Assembly: GCF_027942865.1 (NCBI RefSeq)
Contig: NC_134515.1
Location: 33,793,449-33,857,448, forward strand
Origin: Odontesthes bonariensis
Lineage: Eukaryota; Chordata; Actinopteri; Atheriniformes; Atherinopsidae
Direction of reading: 5' to 3'
DNA length: 64,000 nucleotides
A program made the position numbers and the translations under genes. The notes below the pieces were generated by a model. The model was not told the origin of the DNA and ran no database searches. It saw nothing but the letters and a program-made list of their open reading frames with translations. Shown here one piece after another: positions 54,301-64,000 of the stretch. Numbering within the stretch: position 1 is the stretch's first letter; every line of letters starts with the position of its first letter.

Positions 54301-57300
54301 CCACAACATGTTTGTGCATACTCATTTTATTTTCCTTCACATAACTATCTGCCCGAGGTACCACACATAAGTCAACTGATTTTGATTTTCTTAAAGGGCA
54401 CAAAGAAGCTTTGGGACCGGGCTGTTGACAACAGTAACACACACATTTATTCTTGGAATATACCTGTTTCTTACCACCCCCAATGTCTACTTTGTTAACA
54501 CCAGTCAAATTAGAATTTCCCTCTCCAAACCGAAGCTTTCCAACAGTCACCTTTGACTTGGATGGACCCTGATGAGCAGGGTAAATAAATAGCGCTCTGC
54601 CAAATATGCAGCTTCTTCTCCTGTCTTTGGATTATGCTCTTTCACCCATGTGCGAACATCTCAATGGAGCACACGAAGATATTGCTCTAGCACAATGGTT
54701 TCTCCAATCTGTTTCTTACTGAAGCTCTCTGGTCTCATCCACCGCTTGTAGAGTCCCTCAATCCGGTTATAGCTTTCTCGTACAGTCTCTCTGATTGGCA
54801 CATTAGTGTTCCAAAAACGTTGCCTATATTTTTCTTCCGTCACATTGTCACAACTTCTTTAACACTGCAGCTTTAATAGCATTGTAGGAGTTAGACGGTT
54901 CATCTATTCTTGCATAGTCCTTTCAGAGCTTTTCCTGTCAACAAGGTGACCACTCTAGCAGCCCATTCAACTGGCTGCCACCCCCAAGTTTGGGCTATAT
55001 ATGTTCAAATCTTACAAAGAAGCTATCGGGATCTTCACTTTCCTTGAAAACAGGTATTCAGGATTCACCTCCACGATATATTTCAGTCCTGTGTGGAGGG
55101 ACAGCATGTTGTTGTTGAAGAGATGGGCTCATCTGTATGTGGGGTGACTCATTGATCTCGTTCTACTGAAGGTTTATGTAAATCCTCTAAATCCCTGCTT
55201 GGAATACTGAATAATGTTGAAATTGGGTGAATTTGGACAGGATGTTCATAATATTCATCATGTCTAGCATTAGGTATGTCACTGCTCAACTGTTGAATCT
55301 GTTAAAAAAGAATAGGTTCTGTACGTTTAGAGTGTCACATAAACTCTCTTATTTCTTCAAAAATATCTGGTCCAGAAAGTTCTTGACTTACTCTGATTGC
55401 ATTTACTACTGGTTCAGGGTCTCCAATTTCGGCAGCCATATTTCCTTCAGGTAAAGGTTCAGGGCCAACTGTCCTGTTGGAATTTCTGTCCTCCATGTCT
55501 GGAAAAGAGTTTTTCTTTGTTCCACGGTCTCTTCCACGTCCTACTCTTCTCATTTAGCCAGTATCCTTTCTCCACTTGTTACAGGTGCAAAAATCCAACT
55601 TCTGACACCAACTGTTGCAAGACGACCCGTAGCTATGGAAAGAACAAGGCATCACACTGGCTTCCTATAAAAAGAGCTGCTGTTGAGATGTGATTTCTTT
55701 TAAAAGAGAAGCACAAGATGGCCTCCTTAAAGAACACTCTGAAAGGTGAAGCATTACCAAAAATGCTTTTAATTGATCAAGCAAATTTTCCTTTCAGAAA
55801 GAATCCATACCTTGAATTAAAGTGAAATAAAAAAAAAAGGAAAGAAAAGAAAACTGACTTTGTGAGTGCTTTTGATATCCACCTTTCTACACAAAAGTTT
55901 AAAGATGTTTAAAGAGGCAGCAAAAAATGCTTCCTAACAAATATGTCTCTCCACACCATAGGGGAAAAGGTGTCAGTTCTACATTTTTCTAGAGTGACCC
56001 TTGAAGTTGTGTAACTGCCTCAGTCTTTCTTCCCGTGTTTTTCTGCAACCGTAAACTTAATTCCCTCAATACTTCTGGGAGCTGCCTTGAGAGGACACCC
56101 AATCTACTCTGAGGAGTTAAGAGACACCAGCTGAAGGAGAGAGACCCCAAAGTTTAAAGTTCACAAAACAATCAAAAGCTTAATGTCTGGCCAGTAAAAT
56201 ATAAAACTCTCACTTCATGTAGGCCATTAGGTCCTTTTGCTTTGTCTGTTTTTTATCCTGCTGCAGCCGCCCTGGAGCCTGCTGATGGCAGGAGATATTC
56301 TGTCATTCTGGCATGTGCTGCTGGATCTTAGTGGAGGGTCCTGCTCAACTATGGGGAGAGTGTGTGAGCGTACATGAGGGAGTTGAAAGAGACATGCAGT
56401 TTCTATAAAAAGATGACTATATTTTTAAATATAATTAAATCACTTTACCAAAATAATTTAAGTGCTAATTGAAATCTCATTATTGCAACATTGCTTAGAG
56501 GTCATATTGTGAGGAACAGTTACAGAAATCTCATCAGTGTCTCTAATTAATAGGGACTCCTTATTTTTTCCCTTTTCCCCCTTCTCATTAAATGATCAAC
56601 TTTTAAAAAACGGGTCTGCAACTAGTCCTGACCTGAAGTAACAACTGAACGTTGTTTACTCACTGGTTGTTTGCAATCTAACACAAAATGCTCTTATCAG
56701 CAGTACAGTATGAAATCCAAGCTTTAACACTAAAGCAAGGTGTGGTACATGTATACGCCAACCCTTTATACCCAAGCACTTGTTTATGAGCTGTGTCATA
56801 TTTTTATCCACGGAACCATCTGACACCACTGCTGACGCAAGATGTACTGAGTCTCTAACTGCTGCCGTCCAGCAGAGAAGCAAAAGCTCTCAGTAGACAT
56901 AAAGAGACAAAAATGAACAAGCACACTCCTGTTTTCAAGCTAAGTTGTATACTGTGTGGACAGTTATCCGTACAATAGTTCAGGAGTGAATAAACAGCCT
57001 AAAATGGGTATGCAGACGTTAAAGGACAGAGTCACTGCAATTGAGCAAAAGAAAAGAGTGTCTGTTTGTGACCAGACAGGGAAGATGGGCTCTGACAGCA
57101 AGGGGGAGGGTGGATAATCAGCTGTTGCATTCCCATTCCCGTGTGATTGTGATACAGCAGGACTGCGCCTGTCCATATTTAGTCAGGGCTCCTCAGTGAC
57201 CACACGGCCCCAGCGTGCGTCATTTACACCCTGCCCTTCCACACAGGCCTTCCTCCAGACACCCAGCTGGCAGCCTGCAGAACAATGTCCACAGAGTGTG

Positions 57301-60300
57301 TAAATGCCAGCAAACTCTTTAACCAACTGGACATGAAGAGGCCAGGTCTGGCATCCCATGTTGTGCGCTGGTTGTACATGTATTTTTATCCCTTGACTTC
57401 ACTGCTAAAAGATCATAGCAGGAGCGAAGCTTTGCCAGGAACAGATGTGTCATGTCTCCTCTGCTTATATAACACAGGTTCCAGTTTATGTGCAGGACCA
57501 CTGGAGTATAGCTGCTCAGTTAGCATGGAAGAAGAAATATCCAATTTTCTAACACAGTTTCAGTGATGCAGGCTTACAACACAACTTGGTGTAAGTGTGG
57601 TTGGACTCTCATTGCAGTGTGGTGGTCTTTTTCCAAGTCCTTACGAATTTCTCATGCCATCCTTCCATAACCCTTCTTTTTTTGTTGCTTTTGAATATAA
57701 AACATACACCGGGTTTTCTCTCACTTTTGGCCAGATTGTTGTCCAAGCTATGGACAGATATGGCCAACTCTCGTTAGAGAACTTTAAATCTCGTTGATTG
57801 TTTTTTTTGTTTTTTTTAGTTCAGACTGTCTGGTTTTCTTTGTCCTCCATATTTCCAGGATTCTACCCAGAGCTAATCTGACAGTTCTGCCTGCCTGCCA
57901 CCACTCAGTCTCTAGCCTTTCTATTACCCTGCTTAGGGTTGGGGTTAGACCCTGTACTATCATTCTGCCAACTCAGACAATACCAGATTGTTTTTTCTTC
58001 TTCTTTCTTTTAGCATGCTGCATATTTGTAATAAAACAACATCAACATAACAATATAATCTGCATTTTATTTTTGGATCCCGTCTTGCAGTTCTCACAAC
58101 AGTTCTGTCATGTCATCAGGTTGGGAATCTAGGATAAAAATGCCTGGATACTTACAAAACAGGTGTTGCTTTTTTGTAGGACATTAATGAATACATGTAT
58201 ATAAAATTAAATAAATATTAATTGTCATTTCTTTGTCTAAATGTTTGATGTGAAAACTAACCAATAACATGAGCTGTACATACAAGTTGTGAAAGTTCTC
58301 TTCTAAAATGTAAGCAACTAAAAATATGAAATGGTACAGAATTCAAGTACTGAAGACGTACTTCTCAATAAGGGAACTTGATTACAATCCAGCTCTGGTC
58401 TTCCAGTACATTGGAGTTTCAGATAGTTTGTAAAGGCCACCAACTCTTCTGGACAAAGTCCTGCACAAATACAGCGTGTATGCTTCCATTCTCAGCCCAT
58501 TCTCCTTATCCTGATATGCAGAATGTGAGCTTAAAGCAGTGACAGAGTGAATAATTCTTATATACTGCTTATGCGTACAGTTCAATATTTAGATTTCAAT
58601 CTGCTGGGACAGGGGTCTGCAGTCTATCAGTGAAGTGTCTCACGGCTATAAACACTGAGCTAAGGTTTCGGTGATGACTGTAGATAGAGACAACAGCACC
58701 TTGTATGGTCACAAAAAAACTAAAGGTAGACATGCAGATGTATGAACAGTACATACCCACAAATGACTAATTTCCTTTAACTTTATCTTATAATGCATCT
58801 TATAATGGTTTAAGTAAATTAGTCAGAATGGTAGTAGTAACGACTCATTACCATGAGCTCTTAAACATGTCAGTTGTGTATACAGCATGTGAACATGCCC
58901 CTGGTCTGCGAAAAAGTTTTTTTTTTTTTAATGAATTGGACAAATGAGCTTTTTCTTCAAAGCACTGGATGACATAAAGCCTTGAACTCTGAGGTTAAAC
59001 ACTGCTGTGTGGGAAGAAAAGAGTTTACAATGACGTCTCATTATCAGTAGTTGGATGGAATAGTTGAAAAATATGCTTATCTAATTTGTTGCTTAGAGGA
59101 GTGATACTACTGCTCTAATATCTACTCACAAACTCGTACATTAATTGATTAACTTTATTGGTGCTGTGTAGTTTTGATTGCATGATGTCCTTAACTAAAC
59201 TGTAAATGTAAAGCTTTCTTGCTTAGTGAAAGCAGCAAACACTTATTAATATGCTGGTCATTTTAGATTAACCTTGTTCTTCTTTACCAGCTCTAAAAAA
59301 AAAACTTTTTGCAAGGACTGGGTCCTGAGGTGTGTTTCATATATAACCCTGCTAGCTCACTGTATGAGTTTGAATCTGTCATCAAATGCCCAGCAATAGT
59401 GCTGACTGTTAGTTTCCCCCCACCACTGTTTTAGGATGCAAAACAAACATAGACATAGACATGACAACAAGTTTAAAAACAAGGTTTAAGCTTTTCATTG
59501 GTAGTCTCTAGATGAATAGTTGATATGTTTGTTGGAAGTAGGTTTCCTTAGAGCTCAGTCCTCGCTTAGCTGAATCTTTTACTGAATCTTTTACTGGACT
59601 TTCAGTAGGAGTGCCTCCTACGGTTGTTGCATGAGGCCCATTGTGCCAATGGGCCTCATGCAACAACCGTTCGTACGAACAGATTTGTTCGTAAATCGTG
59701 CGTACGAGTGATTTAAGAGAATTTGTGCATTCACCAATCTTTTCGTATTTTACGTTTTCTTTCAGGTACGAACAAAATTTACGAGTGATCCAGACCTGTC
59801 GTAGGAGTTTAGTAAAATAGTCCGCTGTTATTCCAATCAAGTTTGCTTAAGTAATGGATTGTATATTTAATTACTTTGAAGCAAACATGAATAAATATAT
59901 ACATTATACCCCATAATGATGCTGACATTATTCTGTCTGACTTAAATTATGCACTAATTGAAGGTTAATTTGACTCTGTATATAACAAGGTCAATGGGAA
60001 GTGTAACCAGTGGCTGACTTGCTACTTTTGGATGCCTTAGCGCGTCAGGCTCTTGGAAGAGACCTTAGATATCCTGCGGAGACAGACGAATGGCTGACAT
60101 CGCGATTTAGATTGCCAAGGACTGTGCTGCTGCAAATATGCAGCTTGCTAGAGCTACAACTCCAGAGAGAAACACGCCGATCAAAACCAATTCCACCACA
60201 CGTCCAGGTCCTCACCACCCTTGGATTTATGGCCACTGGAATCTTTCAGAGGGAGATTGGAGACAGATCGGGGGTGTCCCAGTCCTCTGTGAGTCGTGCG

Positions 60301-63077
60301 CTCCCCTTGGTCATCAAAGCTCTCATCAGTTTATCACCCATGGTACATCAAATTCCCATACACCGCTGTCCAACAAGTACAAATTAAGAGGGAATTTCAT
60401 TCCTTGGCTGGACTGCCAAACATAATCGGAGCAATACACTGCACACATATACATCAAATGCACCCGTGCCGTTGTTGAGTGCACTGAGCTGAAGGCCAGG
60501 TGGGTGTGTCTCGCTACAGCGGGGGGCAAACTGCTCAATAGCCCAGAGAAGGCATGCCAGATTTGCACAATATTGCCATGAACGAGGGTCTCCTACTACC
60601 TGAACCAGCCCAGGCAGACCAGAAGATGTGGTGCCAGAAGACCCCCCAACCACCCCATCAAAGAGCCATCATGATGAGGCAACAACTGATTGCAGGGCTT
60701 TTGTTGCAGTCATCGAGTGCCTGGCCATGGCGAGACGTTTTTTTTTTTTTTAAGCCATTTTCATATCAAACCATTTCTTTTTTTATTTCGGTGACATTAC
60801 GAACTACAGGTGACACGGAATTAACAGCACTCGTAATTGCTTCCCATTTCTTCGCTTTAGCAGGTCCCATAATTCCACTGCTGACACTGCTAAAAATGAC
60901 AGATTTTCCTTTTTGGATCTCTGAAAGCAGAACTTCAATCTCAGAGCCCGTAAAGTTGTTATTTTTGCGCCTTGATGCCATTCTCATGACTCCATGGACT
61001 CAAAACTCAACAGAGGAGAGAGGAAGTGTACCCTTATATGGTATAATTTTGGGCGTGGAGTATACAAATCTACTATCCTCGTGCACGTGCACTTAAATAC
61101 GCACAGGTGGCATTCATCATTTACGCAGGTCGTTTACACACTTTTTCCGAAGTTAAGCGTGTTTGTTAAATCTGACGTGCCGTGTTCGTACGAGACTTTC
61201 GTACGAAAAAAGTAAGAGAAATTTAGAATAAAAATATGAAAACGTTTTTGCATGAGGCCCAATGTTCTGTCACTTAAATAATGAGTATATGATGATTACT
61301 CTCCTCATCAAACGAGGAACAACATTACAGTTTTTTGCTGCTGCAGAATATACCAGTAACAGAAAAAACAGTCAGATTTGTTTCTGCCATTTCCCAACTC
61401 CTCTTCTAACACTGATGTCGGTGAAATCCACTTTCACATATTCATTCCCCGATGCAGCAGAGTGCAGTGGAGCTACGATTTCAAATTTAGTTTGGTCTTA
61501 ATGTTTGAAAACACCATACACGGTGCACGTTCAGTCAGACACACAAGGCAACAGACACAGAGGGAGAAATGTTGTGACTTTCTTGTATGGTGCAATCACA
61601 GTAGAGACTAAACTGTTTTTTAGTACTGTGATTGCACCATTGGAGAACCAGCATGTATTTTAACATTTAGATATCCAAAATGTCATCTCCAACCATTTAT
61701 GACTCCAAACATTTACCTTAGCTGCTAATTCATTTTTTACAGTTATCTTGAAACAATTGTGTTTTCTATTGAAGATGCCAACAAAAAGAGTCAAGGAACG
61801 GGAATCCAACTGCTTTTGTCTATGTTTGAATTGTTTTTCCCCTATTTACTGGAGTTTCTTCAGTTTGGGCTGTCCATGTGCTCGCTTTCCATTGAAGTGT
61901 CAGAGTTTAGCACCTGTGTTACTCTCAGGGACATTCAAAATACCCAGAGAACAGTGATAACTACTGTTCTAAGAGTATTGCCAGAATCCACTGGACTTTT
62001 ATTTAACCCTCCTGTTAGTAGATTCTTCAATTCTTGAATATATTAACTATATAATTTGTTACAATTACCAAAAAGAGACATAACTTGAGCAAAATAGCAA
62101 AGCTATTTTAAAAATATAAAAATAAGTATATATAAATATATATAAATATAAGGTTTCTAGGTTACGGATTTGAACTGATCCTGTAGTTTTGTGATTGCAG
62201 TTAATGTAGAAGAGAGAAGTGAAACAGACATAGGGTGAACCATCTTCGATCATCTGTTCTTACCTGGAAGCTGCAATCTCTGCCTTTTGCTTGGCAATGG
62301 CTGCTGCCCTCTGAGCACCCTCCACTGCCCGCTCCACCTTCTGCTTGATCTTGGTTCCCTTCAGCTGAATTACCCTCTTCTTGATGGCCTTCACCAGCAT
62401 GTTGTTCATGTACTTGCCCTCCTCCTTCCCCCCCTCTGCAAATGTGGTGCAGCCATACCCGTGTCTCTGGTTGTTGAGCCACTCGCCCTCATACTTCAGC
62501 CCGCTGGACCTTTCGCTTATTCCATATCCTGAACGCTTGTCATTCTTCCACTCTCCCATGTAGACCTCTGTCGTGGTGGCATCTATGTCAGCTTCCACTG
62601 GGGGGAAGTCCTCAGCCCCAGCCAGGCTTTCATCCCCGCTGATGGTGGAGTTAGTGTCGCTGGCATTGGAACTGAGAGCTGATTCTGTCCTCAGGAAGCT
62701 AATCTTGCTCTTCTGGCTTGAAAGTGATGTGCTTGACTCAGACTTCTTCAGCTTTCCCAGTAGGGAGCTCCTGCGAAAAATACTTTTCTTCTTGGGTTTC
62801 ACAGCTTCAGGGTCCACCTGGAGAGTAAGAGCAAAGCCCCCACGGGATGGTCCCAGGTGGTTTGGGGTGGCAACAGGTGTCTCTTCACCTGAGGCGTTGG
62901 TGGTAGTGATGACAGGAATATCTTGCTGTAAGACAGTGCCATTGCTGTGTTCACTGCGAAGTGAAGTCAAGGAAGTACGAAGAGGGGAGCGGACAACTGC
63001 TGCCATGCCATAGGGGACACTCTGACGAACACCATAGCCATGTCGCATTCCGCCAGTGAACTGACCCTGGTAAGTAC
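39395..63077 (-). CDS. jph2: Junctophilin-2 (exons 2-5; exon 1 lies outside the window)
   Basis: Minus-strand coding exons: 62264-63077, 45852-45970, 43601-44484, 39395-39475, with consistent phases; about 632 residues are visible. Junctophilin-2 tethers sarcoplasmic reticulum to the plasma membrane in heart and skeletal muscle, placing L-type calcium channels close to ryanodine receptors. Exon 2 has the last MORN repeats ([44 protein letters not shown]), which bind membrane phospholipid, split by the joining region, and begins the alpha-helical segment. Exon 3 continues the helix ([16 protein letters not shown]) to FYQPG. Exon 4 is the long low-complexity divergent region. Exon 5 encodes the C-terminal reticulum anchor ([20 protein letters not shown]). 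The helix and [12 protein letters not shown] match JPH2 better than JPH1 or JPH3. Intron 2 is 16.3 kb. Confidence 0.9.
40414..42100 (-). pseudogene. Tc1 transposase, broken
   Basis: Starts at 42100 with [20 protein letters not shown] and a helix-turn-helix ([20 protein letters not shown]). Near 41700 a deletion of a few tens of bases shifts the frame and removes the linker before LFPDESKF. The catalytic core continues ([43 protein letters not shown]) to about 41200, where the hAT MITE interrupts it. The last residues ([16 protein letters not shown]) and stop lie beyond, ending at 40414. Apart from these two breaks the sequence is well preserved, so it is fairly recent. Confidence 0.9.
40476..41193. 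mobile_element. hAT MITE inside the Tc1 element
   Basis: Ends CAGGGCCGC (40476) and GCGGCCCTG (ending 41193) lie between perfect 8-bp duplications CATGGAGG (40468-40475, 41194-41201). Both ends also share TTTGTCCCGGGCCCAG-type sequence. No transposase is seen. Confidence 0.85.
42517..43184 (+). mobile_element. Second Tc1/mariner-type remnant
   Basis: Left end CAGATCAGTGATAACATTATGACC and right end GGTCATAATGTTATGACTGATCACTG are inverted repeats flanked by TA (42515-42516, 43185-43186). Inside, around 42845-42900, a [20 protein letters not shown] stretch matches the catalytic region of Tc1 transposases. The rest is too decayed to read. Confidence 0.75.
44565..44740 (-). mobile_element. tRNA-derived SINE in jph2 intron 3
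   Basis: The minus-strand head has TTGCTCACCTGGTAGAG (A box) and CAGGTTTGAAACTG (B box), then a short body ending CAAATAAAGGCAAAAATTTTAAAA. Confidence 0.65.
44945..44993. repeat. Perfect 19-bp inverted repeat with 11-nt loop
   Basis: Arms GTTTTGGGTTTATCATGTC (44945-44963) and GACATGATAAACCCAAAAC (44975-44993) in jph2 intron 3. Confidence 0.9.
46685..46910 (+). mobile_element. SINE-like repeat in jph2 intron 2
   Basis: A degraded tRNA-like head (GTGGCTGTTGGTCAGGAATGAGAG) is followed by the widespread teleost block GTGTCCTTGGGCAAGACACTGAA and a tail with repeated TGAATG/GTGAGTG motifs. Ends are approximate. Confidence 0.5.
46911..49921. other. jph2 intron 2, first part, nothing recognised
   Basis: AT-rich intronic sequence. 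No coding domain, RNA gene or defined repeat can be supported. Confidence 0.4.
49922..50641 (-). repeat. 3' LTR of the Gmr1-like element
   Basis: 720 bp, from TGTAAGAAAAG (50641, minus) to GGCAACA (49922). It matches the 5' LTR over its first ~290 bp and its last ~30 bp and has about 400 bp extra in the middle (about 49953-50355), including a TATATATA patch near 50105. Confidence 0.7.
50760..51902 (-). pseudogene. Gmr1-like reverse transcriptase and RNase H
   Basis: RT palm: [46 protein letters not shown], and the catalytic [14 protein letters not shown] (YLDD). A break near 51420 is followed at 51309-50953 by [18 protein letters not shown] and the RNase H start [16 protein letters not shown]. 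The distal RNase H is decayed. The RT lies downstream of integrase. Confidence 0.8.
51903..52462 (+). mobile_element. Harbinger-like MITE inside the Gmr1-like element
   Basis: Ends GGGCCGTGTATACTC and, on the complement, GGGCGGTTTATGGTC are similar inverted repeats. Gmr1 coding sequence resumes on both sides. A plus-strand frame near 52111-52225 begins [20 protein letters not shown] and has an [12 protein letters not shown] stretch like the N-terminus of Harbinger nucleases. The target duplication is ambiguous. A 12-14 bp G run lies at about 52389. Confidence 0.6.
53200..54005 (-). pseudogene. Gmr1-like integrase
   Basis: The zinc-binding domain has [14 protein letters not shown] then YCKSCHECQ (HHCC). 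After a frame change the catalytic core shows [20 protein letters not shown] and [11 protein letters not shown], the D, D, E positions. The C-terminal part continues at 52824-52612 ([19 protein letters not shown]), a GPY/F-like module. Confidence 0.75.
53926..54550 (-). pseudogene. Gmr1-like zinc knuckle and protease
   Basis: The knuckle [15 protein letters not shown] has the C-x2-C-x9-C spacing but Pro where the zinc-binding His should be. The aspartic protease follows with [11 protein letters not shown] (catalytic DTG), then a frame change and the flap/ILGGD-like segment ([15 protein letters not shown]). Confidence 0.65.
54560..55553 (-). pseudogene. Gmr1-like gag: SCAN-like capsid domain
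   Basis: Starts at about 55553 ([11 protein letters not shown]) and contains at 54843-54661 a segment [20 protein letters not shown]...[14 protein letters not shown] that resembles the SCAN domain, the fold vertebrate zinc-finger proteins acquired from Gmr1-like capsids. Frame breaks separate the start from this block. It would form the particle core. Confidence 0.6.
55613..55939 (-). repeat. 5' LTR of the Gmr1-like element, shorter
   Basis: 327 bp. The missing middle lies between CTGGCTT and CTGACTT in the long copy, so a deletion at short homology is the simplest reading. Confidence 0.7.
55945..59620. other. jph2 intron 2, middle part, nothing recognised
   Basis: No coding domain or defined repeat can be supported. 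Open frames near 57285-57566 and 58382-58585 have no recognisable motif. Confidence 0.4.
59621..59669. repeat. Perfect 23-bp inverted repeat with 3-nt loop at the left end of a Harbinger element
   Basis: Left arm 59621-59643 (CGGTTGTTGCATGAGGCC...) and right arm 59647-59669 pair perfectly around TGC. The right arm is the beginning of the Harbinger element and its flank, so its end is mirrored on the outside. Confidence 0.9.
60010..60700 (+). pseudogene. Harbinger nuclease, decayed
   Basis: The N-terminal half, 60010-60387, is open ([20 protein letters not shown]; helix-turn-helix [20 protein letters not shown]). A frame change precedes IIGAIHCTH near 60430, where the family has the first catalytic Asp (GAIDCTH); here it is His. 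The middle of the catalytic domain is then deleted. The C-terminal part follows ([20 protein letters not shown], then in another frame [19 protein letters not shown]). It is catalytically dead. Confidence 0.85.
60766..60987 (-). pseudogene. Harbinger Myb/SANT-like protein, N-terminal part
   Basis: Minus-strand frame [20 protein letters not shown], then [18 protein letters not shown] and [10 protein letters not shown], the tri-helix Myb-like domain of Harbinger accessory proteins. It runs into a T-rich stretch near 60740 and is truncated. Confidence 0.75.
61264..62263. other. jph2 intron 2, last part
   Basis: No gene is recognised. It contains a perfect 17-bp inverted repeat (61587-61603 with 61624-61640, ATGGTGCAATCACAGTA) and an AT-rich patch near 62100-62150. 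Confidence 0.5.
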
Positions 63078-64000
63078 CTGGAAACATCGGAAAACAGGAC
63101 CTAAGTTTTACTGAATCGCATACTAAACATCAAAGCTACAGCTATTTTAGTCAGCGTGACTCTGCTGATGACAGTTCCAACAATGATTACAGGTAAGCAT
63201 ATCAACTATTTGAAGGTTTGTAGTGAAAATTTGTTTTGATATTCATGGTCTCAAAAGGATGAATCCCACTGAAATTGATTTATGACTTCTCCAAAACGTC
63301 AAAATAACATTTTCATAGACGATCAAGATTACAAGATGAGTACAAGAAGATTACAAAACACCTTGCACAAACAGTGTAGTGGATGTCTAATACTTTGATT
63401 TATGATCAAATACAAAATACACACCAAGAAAAATGCATTCCAAACAGCATTTTACATATGCTATATAACAATTTTATTATGTATTTTGGACAAAAATGTG
63501 GATGTCATATTCCATTTATTATGTTCTGTCAAGAGCTTATTTTTTCAATATGACAGCAAGACTCCTTATTTTCATAAGGAGTCTTGCTGTCATATAAGGT
63601 ATTGTTCGCTCTCCCTTAAAACTTCAGAATCAAAAAGTGCCTGTTTGCAAACAAATATGTTCTGCTTAACTTTAATACTGTGCATGCATCACCAATCATT
63701 CACTGCTGTCTACAAATGCCCTGCTCTACAGGATAGCAGTGTCATGAAAACAAATGAAGTCTGCTCTAAAATGAAAAAGTGTGCTATTGATAAAAGATAG
63801 TAATATACTCCCATAATCTTCCTGTCTGCTCTTTATAATTAACATGAAATATTTTGATCAATATAACCCATTTCACGCACTTTTTCAGGAAAAATTGACA
63901 GGGTTGCTTTTCTATTTGTCTAAATGTTGAATAGCAGTTATAAACAAATTACCACACAAGCCCAAAGTATGTGAACCTTACCATATATATTTTTAAAGAT
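63078..64000. other. jph2 intron 1 (partial)
   Basis: The sequence upstream of jph2 exon 2 continues to the window edge. It includes a perfect 21-bp inverted repeat with a 4-nt loop (63549-63569 and 63574-63594). Nothing else is recognised. Confidence 0.5.

Larger units (their letters stand above)
49922..55939 (-). mobile_element. Ty3/gypsy retrotransposon of the Gmr1 type
   Basis: Minus-strand element with a 5' LTR at 55613-55939 and a 3' LTR at 49922-50641; flanks AACAT (49917-49921) and AATAT (55940-55944) are a near-duplicate pair. A primer-binding-site-like TGGTGTCAGAAGTTGG follows the 5' LTR (about 55590-55610) and a purine run GGGGGGAGGA (50642-50655) precedes the 3' LTR. Gene order from 5' to 3' is capsid, zinc knuckle, protease, integrase, reverse transcriptase, RNase H. 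Integrase before RT is the Ty1/copia order, known among Ty3/gypsy elements for the Gmr1 clade. All frames carry breaks. Located in jph2 intron 2, antisense to nothing: it shares the gene's strand. Confidence 0.8.
59651..61260. mobile_element. PIF/Harbinger element with nuclease and Myb-like genes
   Basis: Ends GGGCCTCATGCAA (59651) and TTGCATGAGGCCC (61260), 3-bp duplication AAT (59648-59650, 61261-61263). Nuclease on plus, Myb-like on minus, arranged tail-to-tail. Located in jph2 intron 2. The subterminal regions are rich in CGTACGA motifs in both orientations. Confidence 0.85.

Noticed and set aside
57285..57566. 93-codon plus-strand frame in jph2 intron 2
   Set aside because: No recognisable domain, splice context or repeat relationship was seen.
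58382..58585. 67-codon minus-strand frame in jph2 intron 2
   Set aside because: No motif and no supporting context.
62573..63013. Plus-strand open frame opposite jph2 exon 2
   Set aside because: Shadow of the MORN-repeat exon, no recognisable domain.
63549..63594. Possible microRNA hairpin
   Set aside because: The 4-nt loop and perfect 21-bp stem are unlike a microRNA precursor. Strand switching or a fold-back origin is more likely.

Overview
The window is from a vertebrate, almost certainly a teleost fish. The single-copy genes have vertebrate exon structures: two alpha-tubulin genes whose first coding exon is only the ATG, and a junctophilin-2 gene. They are embedded in mobile elements typical of teleosts: Tc1-like elements, PIF/Harbinger elements encoding both a nuclease and a Myb-like protein, hAT elements, a Gmr1-type Ty3/gypsy element, and endogenous retroviruses (ERVs) of the fish gamma/epsilon-like kind. 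Exon boundaries were placed by eye from GT..AG signals, reading phase and protein family knowledge. No search or alignment was run.

Layout. 1-1.3 kb: a compact three-exon gene of pogo-transposon origin (psq/CENP-B DNA-binding domains plus a PHD finger, no DDE nuclease). 1.3-3.7 kb: AT-rich DNA and a complete Harbinger MITE. 3.7-14.75 kb: remnants of two ERVs in head-to-tail order. The first is split by a 400-bp solo LTR and a 2.2-kb LTR-like element. The second has a nearly complete integrase, an immunoglobulin-like domain ahead of its env-like region, and a 3' LTR. 14.75-23.5 kb: a minus-strand LINE (esterase-type ORF1, endonuclease, start of RT) cut up by a Tc1 element, TTAA-type MITEs, a SINE that itself holds a hAT element, and a 3.3-kb Harbinger element. 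23.7-25 kb: a solo LTR containing a hAT element.

25-36 kb: tandem alpha-tubulin genes, both on the plus strand, each with TATA and CCAAT boxes and four coding exons. Their last exons are almost identical, while promoters, introns and early exons differ, which points to gene conversion. Intron 1 of the first copy carries a hAT element that the second copy lacks. A short block downstream of the first copy resembles the presumed jph2 3' UTR that lies downstream of the second copy, so the duplicated unit probably included part of that UTR.

36.7-64 kb: jph2 on the minus strand, tail-to-tail with the second tubulin gene. Its last four coding exons are present; exon 1 lies beyond the window. Intron 4 holds two Tc1-type elements, one with a hAT insertion. 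The 16-kb intron 2 holds a SINE-like repeat, a 6-kb Gmr1-like element whose integrase lies before its reverse transcriptase, and a Harbinger element with both of its genes.

The host genes serve ordinary functions: microtubule subunits, and tethering of the sarcoplasmic reticulum to the plasma membrane. Most of the unusual content is in the mobile DNA. Target-site duplications give exact boundaries for many elements, so the order of insertions can be reconstructed.
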